DNA from: Oopsacas minuta
Taxonomy: Eukaryota; Porifera; Hexactinellida; Lyssacinosida; Leucopsacidae
Length of the DNA stretch: 64,000 nucleotides
NCBI GenBank assembly: GCA_024704765.1
Contig: JAKMXF010000306.1
Span: forward strand, 292,350 to 356,349
Direction: 5' to 3'
Shown: piece by piece, positions 12,061-21,668 of the stretch
How positions within the stretch are numbered: the stretch's first letter is position 1
Layout: each line of letters starts with the position of its first letter
Notes under the pieces: model-generated
Database searches by the model: none
What the model saw: only the letters and a program-made list of their open reading frames with translations
What the model was told of the DNA's origin: nothing
Program-made: the position numbers and the translations under genes

Positions 12061-12916
12061 ATCCTTACATTTGATCTCCACCGTAATGTTAAAATTTGGC
12101 AAGTCTATTCTCATATTTATGAATGTCTTTTGCAAGTGGACACATTTTCACTTATTTCAGTCCCATCAATAATTATCTCTACCAAAAAGCGATTATGTGT
12201 TGCAATTAATTCTCCCGAGCACTCATTCTATATAATCTCGATGTATAATACACAAAGTCTCAAAAAATATTCACACTCTTATGCTCATGATCATGAAGAT
12301 AATATTAATGATTTGGCCAATTGCTCTCGGAGTGGAATTTTTATCTCAATTGGAATGGACCGAACATTCAGGGTTTGGAATAAATGTAATGCACTAATTG
12401 TTGTATTATCAATGTCTTTTATTCCCACTTGCGTTTGTTTGGCTAGCGAGAATGGTGATATATTGATTTCAATGGGGAAACAACTCTTCGTTGTTATTGC
12501 ATCTTCATATATTCCCAAATCTGTTTCCCAGGATTGTATAATCGAAAAAGCCATGGAATGTGAAGTTCTAAATAATAATCTGCTTATTGGTCCCTTGGAT
12601 AGATTAACTACTGTTAGTTTGCAAGTTTTTTTGCGAGAAAAGTTTATATTTAGAACAAAGAATCTATATGAATCACTGTCTCCTATTTGTGAGGTAAAGA
12701 GTATCAAAGATTCTTTTGTTCACAATGGAGAAGTTGGTATTCAAAGGTGTCAAATTGTTGAGGTTGAAAAATCGGGGATTGTTCCATTTAATCAAACGGA
12801 AGTCGATTTATTCCAAATAAATGAAGAATCATTAAGCAAATATGGATATAATTCTTCACCTTATATAATGAATATTTCGTTAGATGATGGTATTGATACT
12901 GAGAAATCAATCAAAG
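12061..12916 (+). CDS. WD-repeat protein gene, large internal exon (WDR87/WDR97-like?)
   Basis: The acceptor is TTTAATTTCTTTTAG (ending 12060) and the likely donor is AAAG|GTATTT (exon end 12916). The frame is open throughout, with about 285 codons. WD-repeat strands are visible: LHRNVKIWQV near the start, then a complete repeat with HDHEDNINDLANC followed by GIFISIGMDRTFRVWN (His...Gly-Met-Asp...Val-Trp), followed by CVCLASENGDILISMGKQLF. These beta-propellers bind protein partners and have no catalysis of their own. The order of a propeller with a GD-I-L-x-x-x-G strand, then a long low-complexity linker, recalls the axonemal WDR87/WDR97 group, but that naming is only a guess. The exon ends in phase 1, which fits the exon at 46498. 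If read through instead of spliced, the frame stops at 12966. Confidence 0.7.
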
Positions 12917-14428
12917 GTATTTTAGGGCTTTTCACAAGTCATCAGATTTCTAGATCGTGTCATTGAGTCATTTTGATTCATTACAAAATTATGACACGAT
13001 AGTCACCAGACTCTGCGAGTCATTTCAAAGAAAAGCAAATATGAAAAGTCCTGGTATTGTTGTGAACTTTGCGATATTTACGGATCTCAATGTGGGACAT
13101 ACACAATGGTTGCCCATAATTACCTTTTTTCCTTGGATTATCCCCCCTTGTGCAATTGTCCCCACTGAGGCTTCCAAATAGATATAACTGGTTAAATAAA
13201 CTAATTATTGTCCACCTGTATTGATTTATCTACTGTCACAGTCTTTTACATAATTATTTGCAGTAGTTTGATCTGCTATGGCGTTGAGACTATATCACAA
13301 TTCGTTTTGGCTATTTCGATCGATTACTCAAATATTTGGCCTAGTTTTCACATAATCACTATGCTCCTAATTAATCTTGTTCCCTTTCGAGGCTATGACC
13401 ATGCTACACGTTTTACCCATTGAGCTTATGAAGTTTGCTAGGAATTCGGATCGAAAGATTCCCACTCCTGTTTGACAATTGTTTAGACATCGTTTATGGT
13501 CTCAAACTTGAAGTATAAATCAATGAACATAAATTACAGAATGTGTAGAATAAGCTACTAGCTGGCATATAGTTGGTTAACACACATATGTCATCCCTTG
13601 ATTTCTTATATATTATATTATGGCATCTTTCATTTCAAATTAATTCCACGTAATCGTTCATTGATGCAGTGATTTATGATATATCATGATTCATAACATA
13701 CTATACATAAGGTCTCACAACTGAATATGGATTTTGGACCAGGGATGCTCGTTTCGAGAGAATGTAAATATATACTAATATATTTTATTTCACTATTATA
13801 GTGTATTTTAAGGTAGATATTTTGTTTTAGCGATCTAACTTGTGCATTGGCTTGTTTTAACTTTATAAATTTACGTGGCCCATAATGGCTAATTATTTCC
13901 ATTTTTTTTGTTTTTAATCCATAAATGGTAATTTTCCATGAAATTTACATTTGTATTGAAATTTTTGTCAACTTGAGATCTTAAGCCTATGTTTTGTGCT
14001 ATTTGCATATATTTCTACTCATATTATGTTGTTAAAGCATCAATGATAATGAATAACAATTGCCGGTATTTGAGATGTCACATAAGCCACATGAGCTCAG
14101 ATACTCTTTGCTTCGTTCTCTCCAGGCAAGATGTTGCTGATCTCAAGATTGTTTACTTGTGTTCCATTTCAGAAATGGGGACATTAAATATACACACTCA
14201 TATAGTACCCAATAGATCTGGCATTTGTAGAGAGGCCCTCGCAATTATCGAAAGCTTAAGAAAGTGCTGGACCGTCTATTGGATCCGGGTGCCCAGTTTG
14301 ATATTCCGCACAGTCTATAATGAATCTGATTTGGCAAAATTTTGGCTTATCCTATGTAAGAATTATCAGGCCTTTGGCCAATTTCCACAGACTCTCTGCT
14401 ATTTAATATGATATACTTTGCGCCACGG
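12917..14428. other. Intron-like sequence without recognised genes
   Basis: Several open frames of 70-140 codons exist (for example 13989-14411 on the plus strand), but they show no motif and no splice-phase link to the WD exons. A dispersed repeat is listed separately at 13689-13745. Confidence 0.4.
13689..13745 (+). repeat. Dispersed repeat, copy 1
   Basis: CATAACATACTATACATAAG, then a short variable stretch and GGATTTTGGACCAGGGAT, matches 56836-56886 (CACAACATACTATACACAAG ... AAATTTGGACCAGGGAT) in the same orientation. It has no coding potential. It may be the tail of an interspersed element of unknown class. Confidence 0.5.
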
Positions 14429-14465
14429 CCCCCAAAGGTCGCAGATCCAAGGTTGTGAACCACTG
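14429..14465. mobile_element. hAT (Charlie/SPIN-like) terminal fragment
   Basis: The segment ends in AGGTTGTGAACCACTG. The reverse complement, CAGTGGTTCACAACCTTGGA, is the characteristic outer end of Charlie-type hAT elements, followed inward by CTGCGACCTTTGGGGGCC as is usual for them. No opposite end with a matching 8-bp duplication was found. Confidence 0.5.
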
Positions 14466-15218
14466 TTCTGATGGATGAGGTGCATCTAAAATCAGAAATA
14501 ACTTCCTAGGGTGCATATGCCTTGCTAGAGAATTGCTTACAACGCCAGGACTATTGTAAGCAACTCCAGTAGTACATCTTGCACCACATTGGTGTCGTAA
14601 ATTTTGGTACAACTCTTCGGGAAACCCAGACGGCATATGTCAGGACAGTGAACCTTACTGATCAGGCATTGACCTAATACTAAATTATTGCATAAGTTTT
14701 ATGAAAGTCAGACACTACGATCAGGGGTGTTGTGTAGGGGAGCGGGGGAGCAGCGCTTCCCCACTACAAATTGCATGGGGAAAGGCGCTCCCTCACTTTA
14801 ACTTGATTATTGGTATTATATTTAAATTAAGGTAAATTTATTTTTCTGGAATTGCCCTTCTTTCGTACTCTAATCAACTTCCCTTAAGGGGTAACATCGG
14901 CTCCGGGCCATTCCAACCAATTAAGTGGATTAAACGTGTTGGCCTCGTCTCCGGAATTATTTAACATCGGACTGCAATGTTTTGGCCAAGTGATCTTATC
15001 AATCGTAGCAATTTTGCATATTCTGGACCAGTATAACAACGGCGCAATTGGACTTTGCCATAATATCTCTCAATACTTGATGACCTCTACACCTACATTT
15101 ATGTGAAATTCCATAAGAGTTTATTTCATTATCTTTCAATTTACTCAGGGATGTGGCAAAGAGTAGTAAAAGGAACCTAGAATTCAATACTGACGCTTTT
15201 ATGCGATTATATATTATA

Positions 15219-16551
15219 CAAAGGGTATTCATTTAATTCGTAACTCTTAGAATATTTGTATTATATAAGTGAGATAAGCCTCAAATGCTACTATAAATGT
15301 TCAAAGTAGCCTCCCTTGTGCTCAATTACAAGCTTTAAACGCTCTATTCACTTGAAAAATGTTTTTTTATACTCTTCTTGTGGTATGTCTCTGAGGTACC
15401 GTTGGATGGCCCTTCCAATTTGCATCCGTTCTCCAAAAACTGTACCTGCTAGGTGCTTTTTGAGCCCATCGATAGCCAGAAGTCGGAAGGTGCTAGGTCA
15501 GGGCTATAGGGTGGATGTTTCAATCCCTCAAGACCTATAGAAGCAATCTTTTCCTTGACTTCCTTAGATTTGTGCGGTCTGGCATTATCATGCAAAATTT
15601 TGATTCCTCTAAGACCCGTGGCTGGCCGACGTTCAATATAATGTTTTTCGATTTCCGGAAGAACAACTGTTGCATAAAAGTGCCCGGTAACTGTTTGCCC
15701 CTTAGGAGTACAGATTTGGCAGACTGGACCATGTGACTCGAAAAATATGGTGTACATTACTTTGGTGGCCCAATGATCTGGTCTTGGTAGTGCTGGGGGA
15801 GAACTCGCTTTTACAATCCATACCTTGTTCTGTTCTTTGCGAGTTGGCTCTGAATATCTTATCCACGTCTCATCATCGGTACATATTTCAAATAGTCGCC
15901 TCTCATCACATTGATCATACTTTTCAAGCAGCTTTTTGCAATTCTCACCCGGGTCTTCTTTTGAGTCTGATTCAACAATTATGGGACCCAACGTGAGCAA
16001 ACCTTGGACATACCAAGATGTTTGGTCAGAATTGCATGAACACTTCCCGTTGACAAAGTTAGGCTGGTAGCTAACTGCTCTATCGTAATATGGGGATCAG
16101 AGTCACACATTTCAGCTACAAGAGCAATATTGTTTGCAGTGGTAGCAATTATAGGTTGCCCCATCCGAGGGTCATCTTCAACCGACACCCTACCTTCACG
16201 AAAACGTAGACTCCACTTCTTAACGGTTGATTCCGAACAGGCCTCCCACCATATACCTGAACTAAATCTTGGTGGATATTCCTTGGCGTATCGCCGAGTA
16301 ATGAGCGGATTTTGATGTATGCTCTTTGTTCAAGTAGAAATTCATTAGATTTTGAAGTCATAAATTCCTCTATGGTTGCTATAACCTATCTTCAAAAGGG
16401 TGTATCTCAAAAAATGTCAAATCAATTTCCACAAAGTATAGTGTCCTAAATAGACGAAAATCTAAGCTATAAATTAGATGCAAATAGTAAATACATGTAG
16501 TTGAACAATGATAGCAATAGCTAGGGTTACGAACTACTTGAAATCCCTTTG
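15219..16551 (-). mobile_element. mariner element (DD34D), degenerate
   Basis: The left end reads CAAAGGGTATTCATTTAATT and the reverse complement of the right end reads CAAAGGGATTTCAAGTAGTT. TA lies on each side (15217-15218, 16552-16553). The length of 1333 bp is close to a complete mariner. It is inserted inside the hAT-type element and is therefore younger than it. Its transposase is related to the one at 60776-62087. Confidence 0.85.
15291..16361 (-). pseudogene. mariner transposase, frameshifted
   Basis: Read on the minus strand from the Met at 16361: EQRAYIKIRSLLGDTPRNIH (first helix-turn-helix), then WSLRFREGRVSVEDDPRMGQ (the linker before the second), IEQLATSLTLSTGSVHAILT, then CTDDETWIRYSEP (first Asp), ILHDNARPHKS (second Asp) and HPPYSPDLAPSDFWL (third Asp). 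The end reads GGYFEHL before the stop at 15291. Length and motif order are those of a normal transposase of about 345 aa. At least two frame changes (near 16180 and 15470) break it, so it is inactive. All three catalytic Asp codons survive. Confidence 0.85.
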
Positions 16552-16815
16552 TAGAATCCTTTATCAAGAATGGATTGCGGAGCCGACTGTTACATCTGTA
16601 CCGAAGAAGGACAACATTATTTAGAAGTATTTTTAGTTTATATTACTCGCAATGTAGAATACAACATGTTCATTGATATACAAATAACTCTGTTTTACAA
16701 ATGTTGCGTAATATATTCTTTTATAAGCGTTGCCCCACTAGAAATTTGAGCACTACACTCCTGACCACGATTATCATCAAATATCTTGAAATTTTCATTC
16801 ATGACTCAATCAAGA
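16552..16815. other. Right remainder of the hAT-type element plus spacer
   Basis: Up to 16763 this is the right arm of the hAT-type element. The rest is a short AT-rich spacer before the next mariner. Confidence 0.5.
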
Positions 16816-16817
16816 TA

Positions 16818-18124
16818 CAAGGGTTGTTCAATAAGTAATGAGACTAATGTATCGAATTCATATTCTAGTTAATACAGCTCTAAACCTAATATCAGATTAT
16901 AAGCCAAACTTGATTGTCTAACCTCGATACAATGTACTCTTTACTCTACTAGCATATTCTTCAGTATAAAGTTTCATTTGTATAGGCTACTTTTTTCAAC
17001 TAATGGATTTTAGCAAAGAAGGAAAACGACAAATAAATTAGTACCTGTGGAAAAAAGGGAAGACTGGCTCAGACATTCTTCGTGAAATGCAGAATAAATT
17101 TGGTGATGAATGTCCTTCGAAAGCCACTATATATAGATGGATCAAACGGTTTGATAATGGCGATGTGGAACTCCACGATGACCCTCGTCGGGTCGTCTGA
17201 CTTCGTCAAAATCCCGCATGAATATCGAGAGGGTCCAAACAATTTGGACGAGGACAGATGAATAACCCTGCCAGAGTTAGAAGAGTGGGTAGGTGTATCA
17301 AAAGCCACACTACACTCAATTATAACTGAAGATCTGGAAATGTCGAAGGTAACTACGCGTTGGGTCCCAAAACCTCTTTCAAAAGAACAAAACCACGAAA
17401 GGGTCAGAGTTAGCAAAGAATTACTTTCAAGATACAAGGCAGAGGAATACTTTTTGGATCGTACAGTAACAAAGGATGAAACTTGGTTTTATTATTATAG
17501 ACCAGGGAGCAAAACTCAATCCAAGCAGTGGAAGAGACGTGATGAACCTGTACCCATCAAAGTTAAGGTCGCAAAATCAGCAGGGAAGAGAATGGCAACA
17601 GTATTTTGGGATAGGGAAAGAATTATACACCTCGACTGGTACCTGAGAGACAACCATAAACAGTGATTATTACTTTGACGAATTGAAAGAATTGCTTCAA
17701 GCGATTTAATGTGAGGGCGAGGCAAGTTGACACTTGGCGTATTCCTGCAAGGAGACAACGCAAGGCCCCTATAAGCTCCAAGACAATGGCTGTAATTGAC
17801 GACTTAGGATTCGAATGCCTCCCTCATCCCCGGTATAGTCCAAACCTGGCCCCCAGCGACTACTGGCTGTTTGGAGAGATGAAGAGACCTCTTCGAGGGA
17901 AGAGATTTGAGGATTTCAAACGGCTGGAGTATGAAATAAAACAATGGGAAAAAGGGACCCCTAAAGAATTCTATACCACTGGCTGGAAAAGTTCCCAGAA
18001 CGATGGAAATGATGTATATAATTCAAGGGGAAATTTATCAAACATTTGATAATCAATTATGATAAGGATAGGTTTACTACATATATTATGAAAATGAGTC
18101 TCATTATTTATTGAACAACCCTTG
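16818..18124 (+). mobile_element. mariner element (DD34D), degenerate
   Basis: The left end is CAAGGGTTGTTCAATAAGTA and the reverse complement of the right end is CAAGGGTTGTTCAATAAATA, nearly identical over about 28 bp. TA flanks both sides (16816-16817, 18125-18126). Length is 1307 bp. A shorter member with the same ends lies at 50743-51862 on the opposite strand. Confidence 0.92.
17003..18049 (+). pseudogene. mariner transposase, broken
   Basis: The start reads MDFSKEGKRQIN, followed quickly by a stop. The second helix region reads GDECPSKATIYRWIKRFDNG. Then come LSKEQNHERVRVSKELLSRY (17340-17480), VTKDETWFYYYRPGSKTQSK (first Asp), a degraded LQGDNARPL near 17742 (second Asp) and HPRYSPNLAPSDYWLFGEMK near 17830 (third Asp). 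Frameshifts occur near 17190 and 17665, so no functional product is possible. Motifs and spacing are those of an ordinary mariner transposase. Confidence 0.85.
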
Positions 18125-18448
18125 TATGTCCGGGTACTGCCTCATCTCACAGGTAATCCCATAAGGAAATGCTAGCTACCCTTATGTGGAGGTGATAAAT
18201 ATTTCGTTGCATTCTCGATGTTAATTATTATCAAACGATCACTCAAAAATTAACAATTTGTGTCTATTTTTTGTACAATTATTGTGAAGGTTAAAGGGAG
18301 TGTGAGGAAATATGAGAGACAACCGTAAAATATTAGCATCCATGAAATTATCACCCATTCTAGAAACTTTTCAACTGCGTTCTCTTACCACCGAAGTATA
18401 TTCTTCACATTATTTAGCTCTTTCTACGATATACCCTCGTGAATAACA
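18125..18448. other. Short AT-rich spacer
   Basis: Nothing recognised between the mariner and the long-TIR element. Confidence 0.5.
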
Positions 18449-18868
18449 CACGGGTAACTGAAAAAACATTATGACAAAAAAAATGAGGTCGTTGAGATTT
18501 TTTCACTTTCTTATACAGAATTTTATGATGAATCCGAATATACGCTCCAAAAAATTTTCCTACCATTAAAATTCTTTTACAGATTATACAAAAATTTATG
18601 AAATCAAAAAAATTCTGGCTACAATAATTTTAACATATCCCCATTTTTAGTATATTATCGTGATTCTTCGCTGAAATACTTCTTTCTAGAATTCAATTTA
18701 ATTACTAGTTACCTAATAGAATTGATGTTTTTAACGAATTCCTATCCAAAATGTCATTACCATGGCAACAAAATGAAACGTAGGAATTTACGCAGTAGTT
18801 TTCAATCTAGCTAAGTAGTACTTGTATGATATCACATTTAGGATATACACGTGTAATTATTGATGCTT
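18449..18868 (+). repeat. Left terminal inverted repeat of element 1
   Basis: Its sequence returns in reverse complement at 20953-21371. Recognisable blocks are TATGACAAAAAAAATGAGG, ATACGCTCCAAAAAATTTTC, CATTACCATGGCAACAAAAT and TTAGGATATACACGTGTAAT. Confidence 0.92.
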
Positions 18869-18937
18869 AACCTTAACTTAACCAATTATTTTTATTCCAA
18901 ATATAGTGTAATGTAGAACATGACCTAGCTTATCATA

Positions 18938-20935
18938 CTATGATTTATTTATGAAATTGAAGAAGTTAACATCTGATACTGTGTTTAATAAGCACTCTGG
19001 AAATTTTTCATTTTCCTCTTGACATTTATATCTTGTCTCCCAAACTCTGCCAAATCTAGAATGGGCAGATTCAAATGCTTGTTCTGAAACTGATCCTAAA
19101 CCCATTCCATCTGGAAGATAATCCGTGATAAACGGAATTAGGTGCCTACATAGAACATGAACTTTTGTAGAGCAAGAAAGTCCTGATTGTTTAAATGATT
19201 GTTCAAAATGATATACTGCCATTTTGAAATCTCCCTTATGTGTTTCCCGAAGCAAGAATCAACAACATCCCTGAATTTTACAAGCGTGATATAAGACGAA
19301 TTACTCTTTGGAAACCCGAGTTCCAATACCTCCTTTGTGATTTTCCTCATTGCATTACCTTCAAATGCTCCTCTATGGTAAGGACTTCTATGAATATTCA
19401 GTTGTTTTAGTATTGCTTCATGGTGTTCTTTTTCGTCCTCAGACATTGTGATGAGGATCATCGTATAACTTCTGTCCTATCCCAAGTAACAGATGTAACT
19501 CGGGAAGATTAAACATTTGCATGAAATCTACCAGCCATACATTTAGTGCTTGGCGGTCCTCAATACCATCGCAGTCAATTGCATGATTCTTAGAATCTCC
19601 CTGATACATATCTTGAAGCTTTTGAAACATCTCTAGATGGTGAGCAGATGATCGTTCTTCCCACTGAACACTGTCTAAACCCCTTCTATTGTCCCAAGTA
19701 CACCATATACAAGGGTGACGTCCGTTCATTATTCCCAAGCAATAACTAGCAGCCTTCAAATCTACCGTAAATGAAACGTTGTATTCTTCCATCAGCCGTT
19801 TTATCTGGTCATCTTGAAGCATAACGGAGAAGTTATAATTACACTCAGGGGCACTCGTAACCCATAGATAAACCTGGTTATCGACAGAATTATCATTCTG
19901 TAGACACATAAGTAGTTTAGTGAATCCACGACCAAAGTCTAATCCAAGCCTGAAATGAAGATCATGTACCGATATTTCTCCGCTGATATTAAAGATCTTT
20001 TCTATCAGGGCATCGATATTGCAACATCTCACTATCCAGGAGTTCCCATATTCTGACTTGTATTTCTCTTTACTATAGTCCAGCTCAATCTGGATGCATT
20101 CGAATATTTCGTCGCACAACAAATGTCGTTCTCTATAGTAGCTATCCATTGATGGACATGGTACTCCAACATCTCTAATAATTCGAGTTACTACCTTTAA
20201 CTGCTTATTAGACAATGACATTCCTGAACACTTCAAATTCGCGATGTGAGAGAAATCCATTTTTGGTACTTTAGCTGGACGTTCGTCAGTACTGGAAGAG
20301 GAGATAGAAAGATGAAACGGATTCCCACCTGAAGTTTTAGGCAAATGAATTGAAGATTTGTTGTGGCTACATTCATGTAATCTTTGGTATACATTATCAC
20401 CAACGAATGTATCAATAGCGTTATGGTGTTCCAACATATTATGTGCGTTGGTAATCAATGTCTTTTTCAAACAGATATGACTAACTCCAGGACTAACACG
20501 ACTCGCACATTTGTTACATATCTTGATCGTCTTTTGAGGTGAATTGATTGTTGGTCTTCCTGGCTTTATATGAACTATCGAAGATGAAGCTTGATTCTTG
20601 CGACCGAACCTTGAACTCTCGGTACGCATTGAACATAAGTTCCCAATGCGGCAGGTGTTTAAGCGCGTGTTACGAATTAAGGGCCAATCATATCGTGCAG
20701 GTGTTTTCCTCGTCGTATCCCCTGAGGACAGAGTAAACAAGTAGAGCTTACAAGTATTACACACGATATAAGGGCGATTATCTTCTAAAATATTGATTGG
20801 TTCCAAATATTGGTTGTATAATTCACCTAACTTAGTGTCCTTTAGGTGATTATTCCTCAAAACAATTTTTGCCAACTTTCGAACAACACCAGCGACAAAT
20901 TCTAGTTTTTGCATGTTCATGTTTCGTTTCTTCAC
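18938..20935 (-). pseudogene. DDE transposase-like gene of element 1 (two frameshifts)
   Basis: From the Met at 20935, 498 codons are open: a Cys pair CNTCKLYLF (residues 59-62), a second zinc-binding set CNKCASRVSPGVSHIC (140-155), and a basic/Ser-rich linker. Then LGLDFGRGFTKLLMCLQ holds D333, and SFTVDLKAASYCLGIMNGRH holds D392, followed by HPCIWCTWDNRRG. A frame change near 19450 leads into NIHRSPYHRGAFEGNAMRK, and another near 19250 into GLGSVSEQAFESAHSRF and VWETRYK, whose Glu is the likely third acidic residue. The gene ends at 18938, about 70 bp from the left repeat. The D...VDLK...PC..C...SE..xES.H order matches the 'GDLK' relics at 5179 and 41899, so transposase function is inferred. 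With only two frameshifts in 2 kb the copy is fairly young. Confidence 0.75.
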
Positions 20936-20952
20936 TCATTTGCTTTAACTGA

Positions 20953-21371
20953 ATTAATCAATAATTACACGTATATATCCTAAATGTGATATCATACAAG
21001 TACTACTTAGCTAGATTGAAAACTATTGCGTAAATTCCTACGTTTCATTTTGTTGCCATGGTAATGACATTTTGGATAGGAATTCGTTAAAAACATCAAT
21101 TCTATTAGGTAACTAGTAATTAAATTGAATTCTAGAAAGAAGTATTTCAGCGAAGAATCACGATAATATGCTAAAAATGGGGATATGTTAAAATTATTGT
21201 AGCCAGAATTTTTTTGATTTCATAAATTTTTGTATAATCTGTAAAGAAAATTTTAATGGTAGGAAAATTTTTTGGAGCGTATATTCGGATTCCTCATAAA
21301 ATTCTGTATAAGAAAGTGAAAAAATCTCAACGGCCTCATTTTTTTGTCATAATGTTTTTCAGTTACCCGTG
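20953..21371 (-). repeat. Right terminal inverted repeat of element 1
   Basis: Reverse complement of 18449-18868, with single-base differences and small indels. The outermost bases read CAGTTACCCGTG. Confidence 0.92.
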
Positions 21372-21496
21372 GACAACACTAACGAGCGGTTTCAATGGCT
21401 TCGCTTTACCCTAGTTTATATTTTCCGGAGTGATGCCAATTGAATAACCATTCAGGATGCCTGATCTCGTTTAAGTATTACACAACTCAATTGATT

Positions 21497-21668
21497 TAGG
21501 GCTAGACACAACATTCCGAACATTGTGAACTTTGGTTGATGAATTATGGTGCATATTATGTGGATGTCGGACAGGATAATTTTGACCCCCCTTTCACAAT
21601 CGACAGTTTTCTTCAACTCTTCATTTAAAATTATTTTTATACTAATATTATATTAGTTCAGGTATCTA
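21497..21668 (+). repeat. Left terminal inverted repeat of element 2, outer part
   Basis: It matches the reverse complement of about 25590-25755. The inner part continues at 23033-23090 after the inserted DD41D transposon. Confidence 0.85.

Larger units (their letters stand above)
14722..16763. mobile_element. hAT-type non-autonomous element split by a mariner
   Basis: The left end reads CAGGGGTGTTGTGTAGG and the reverse complement of the right end reads CAGGAGTGTAGTGCTCA. The flanking 8-mers are ACTACGAT (14714-14721) and ACCACGAT (16764-16771), 7 of 8 identical, as expected of an aged hAT target duplication. Just inside each end lie related segments (CAGCGCTTCCCCACTACAAA on the left, AAGCGTTGCCCCACTAGAAA on the right). 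Removing the mariner at 15219-16551 leaves about 0.7 kb without a transposase. Confidence 0.6.
18449..21371 (-). mobile_element. Long-TIR DNA transposon of unfamiliar type, element 1
   Basis: The 2.9-kb unit starts CACGGGTAACTGAAAAAACA, and the reverse complement of its right end starts CACGGGTAACTGAAAAACAT. The inverted repeats run about 420 bp each (to about 18868, and from about 20953) with only scattered differences. Between them, on the minus strand, lies one transposase-like gene filling nearly the whole interior. I could not identify a target-site duplication at the borders. The ends do not look like Tc1, hAT, pogo or piggyBac ends. A relative with different repeats lies 126 bp to the right (21497-25755). 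Confidence 0.85.

Noticed and set aside
12957-13181. A 74-codon frame immediately after the WD exon
   Set aside because: It starts inside the read-through tail after a good splice donor and shows no WD or other motif. More likely intron.
13989-14411. A 140-codon plus-strand frame
   Set aside because: No recognisable motif and no conserved-looking composition. It ends beside a hAT terminus and may be remnant element DNA.
18425-21390. A target-site duplication for element 1
   Set aside because: The flanks (…AATAACA and GACAACAC…) are vaguely similar, but no duplication of fixed length fits the TIR borders.
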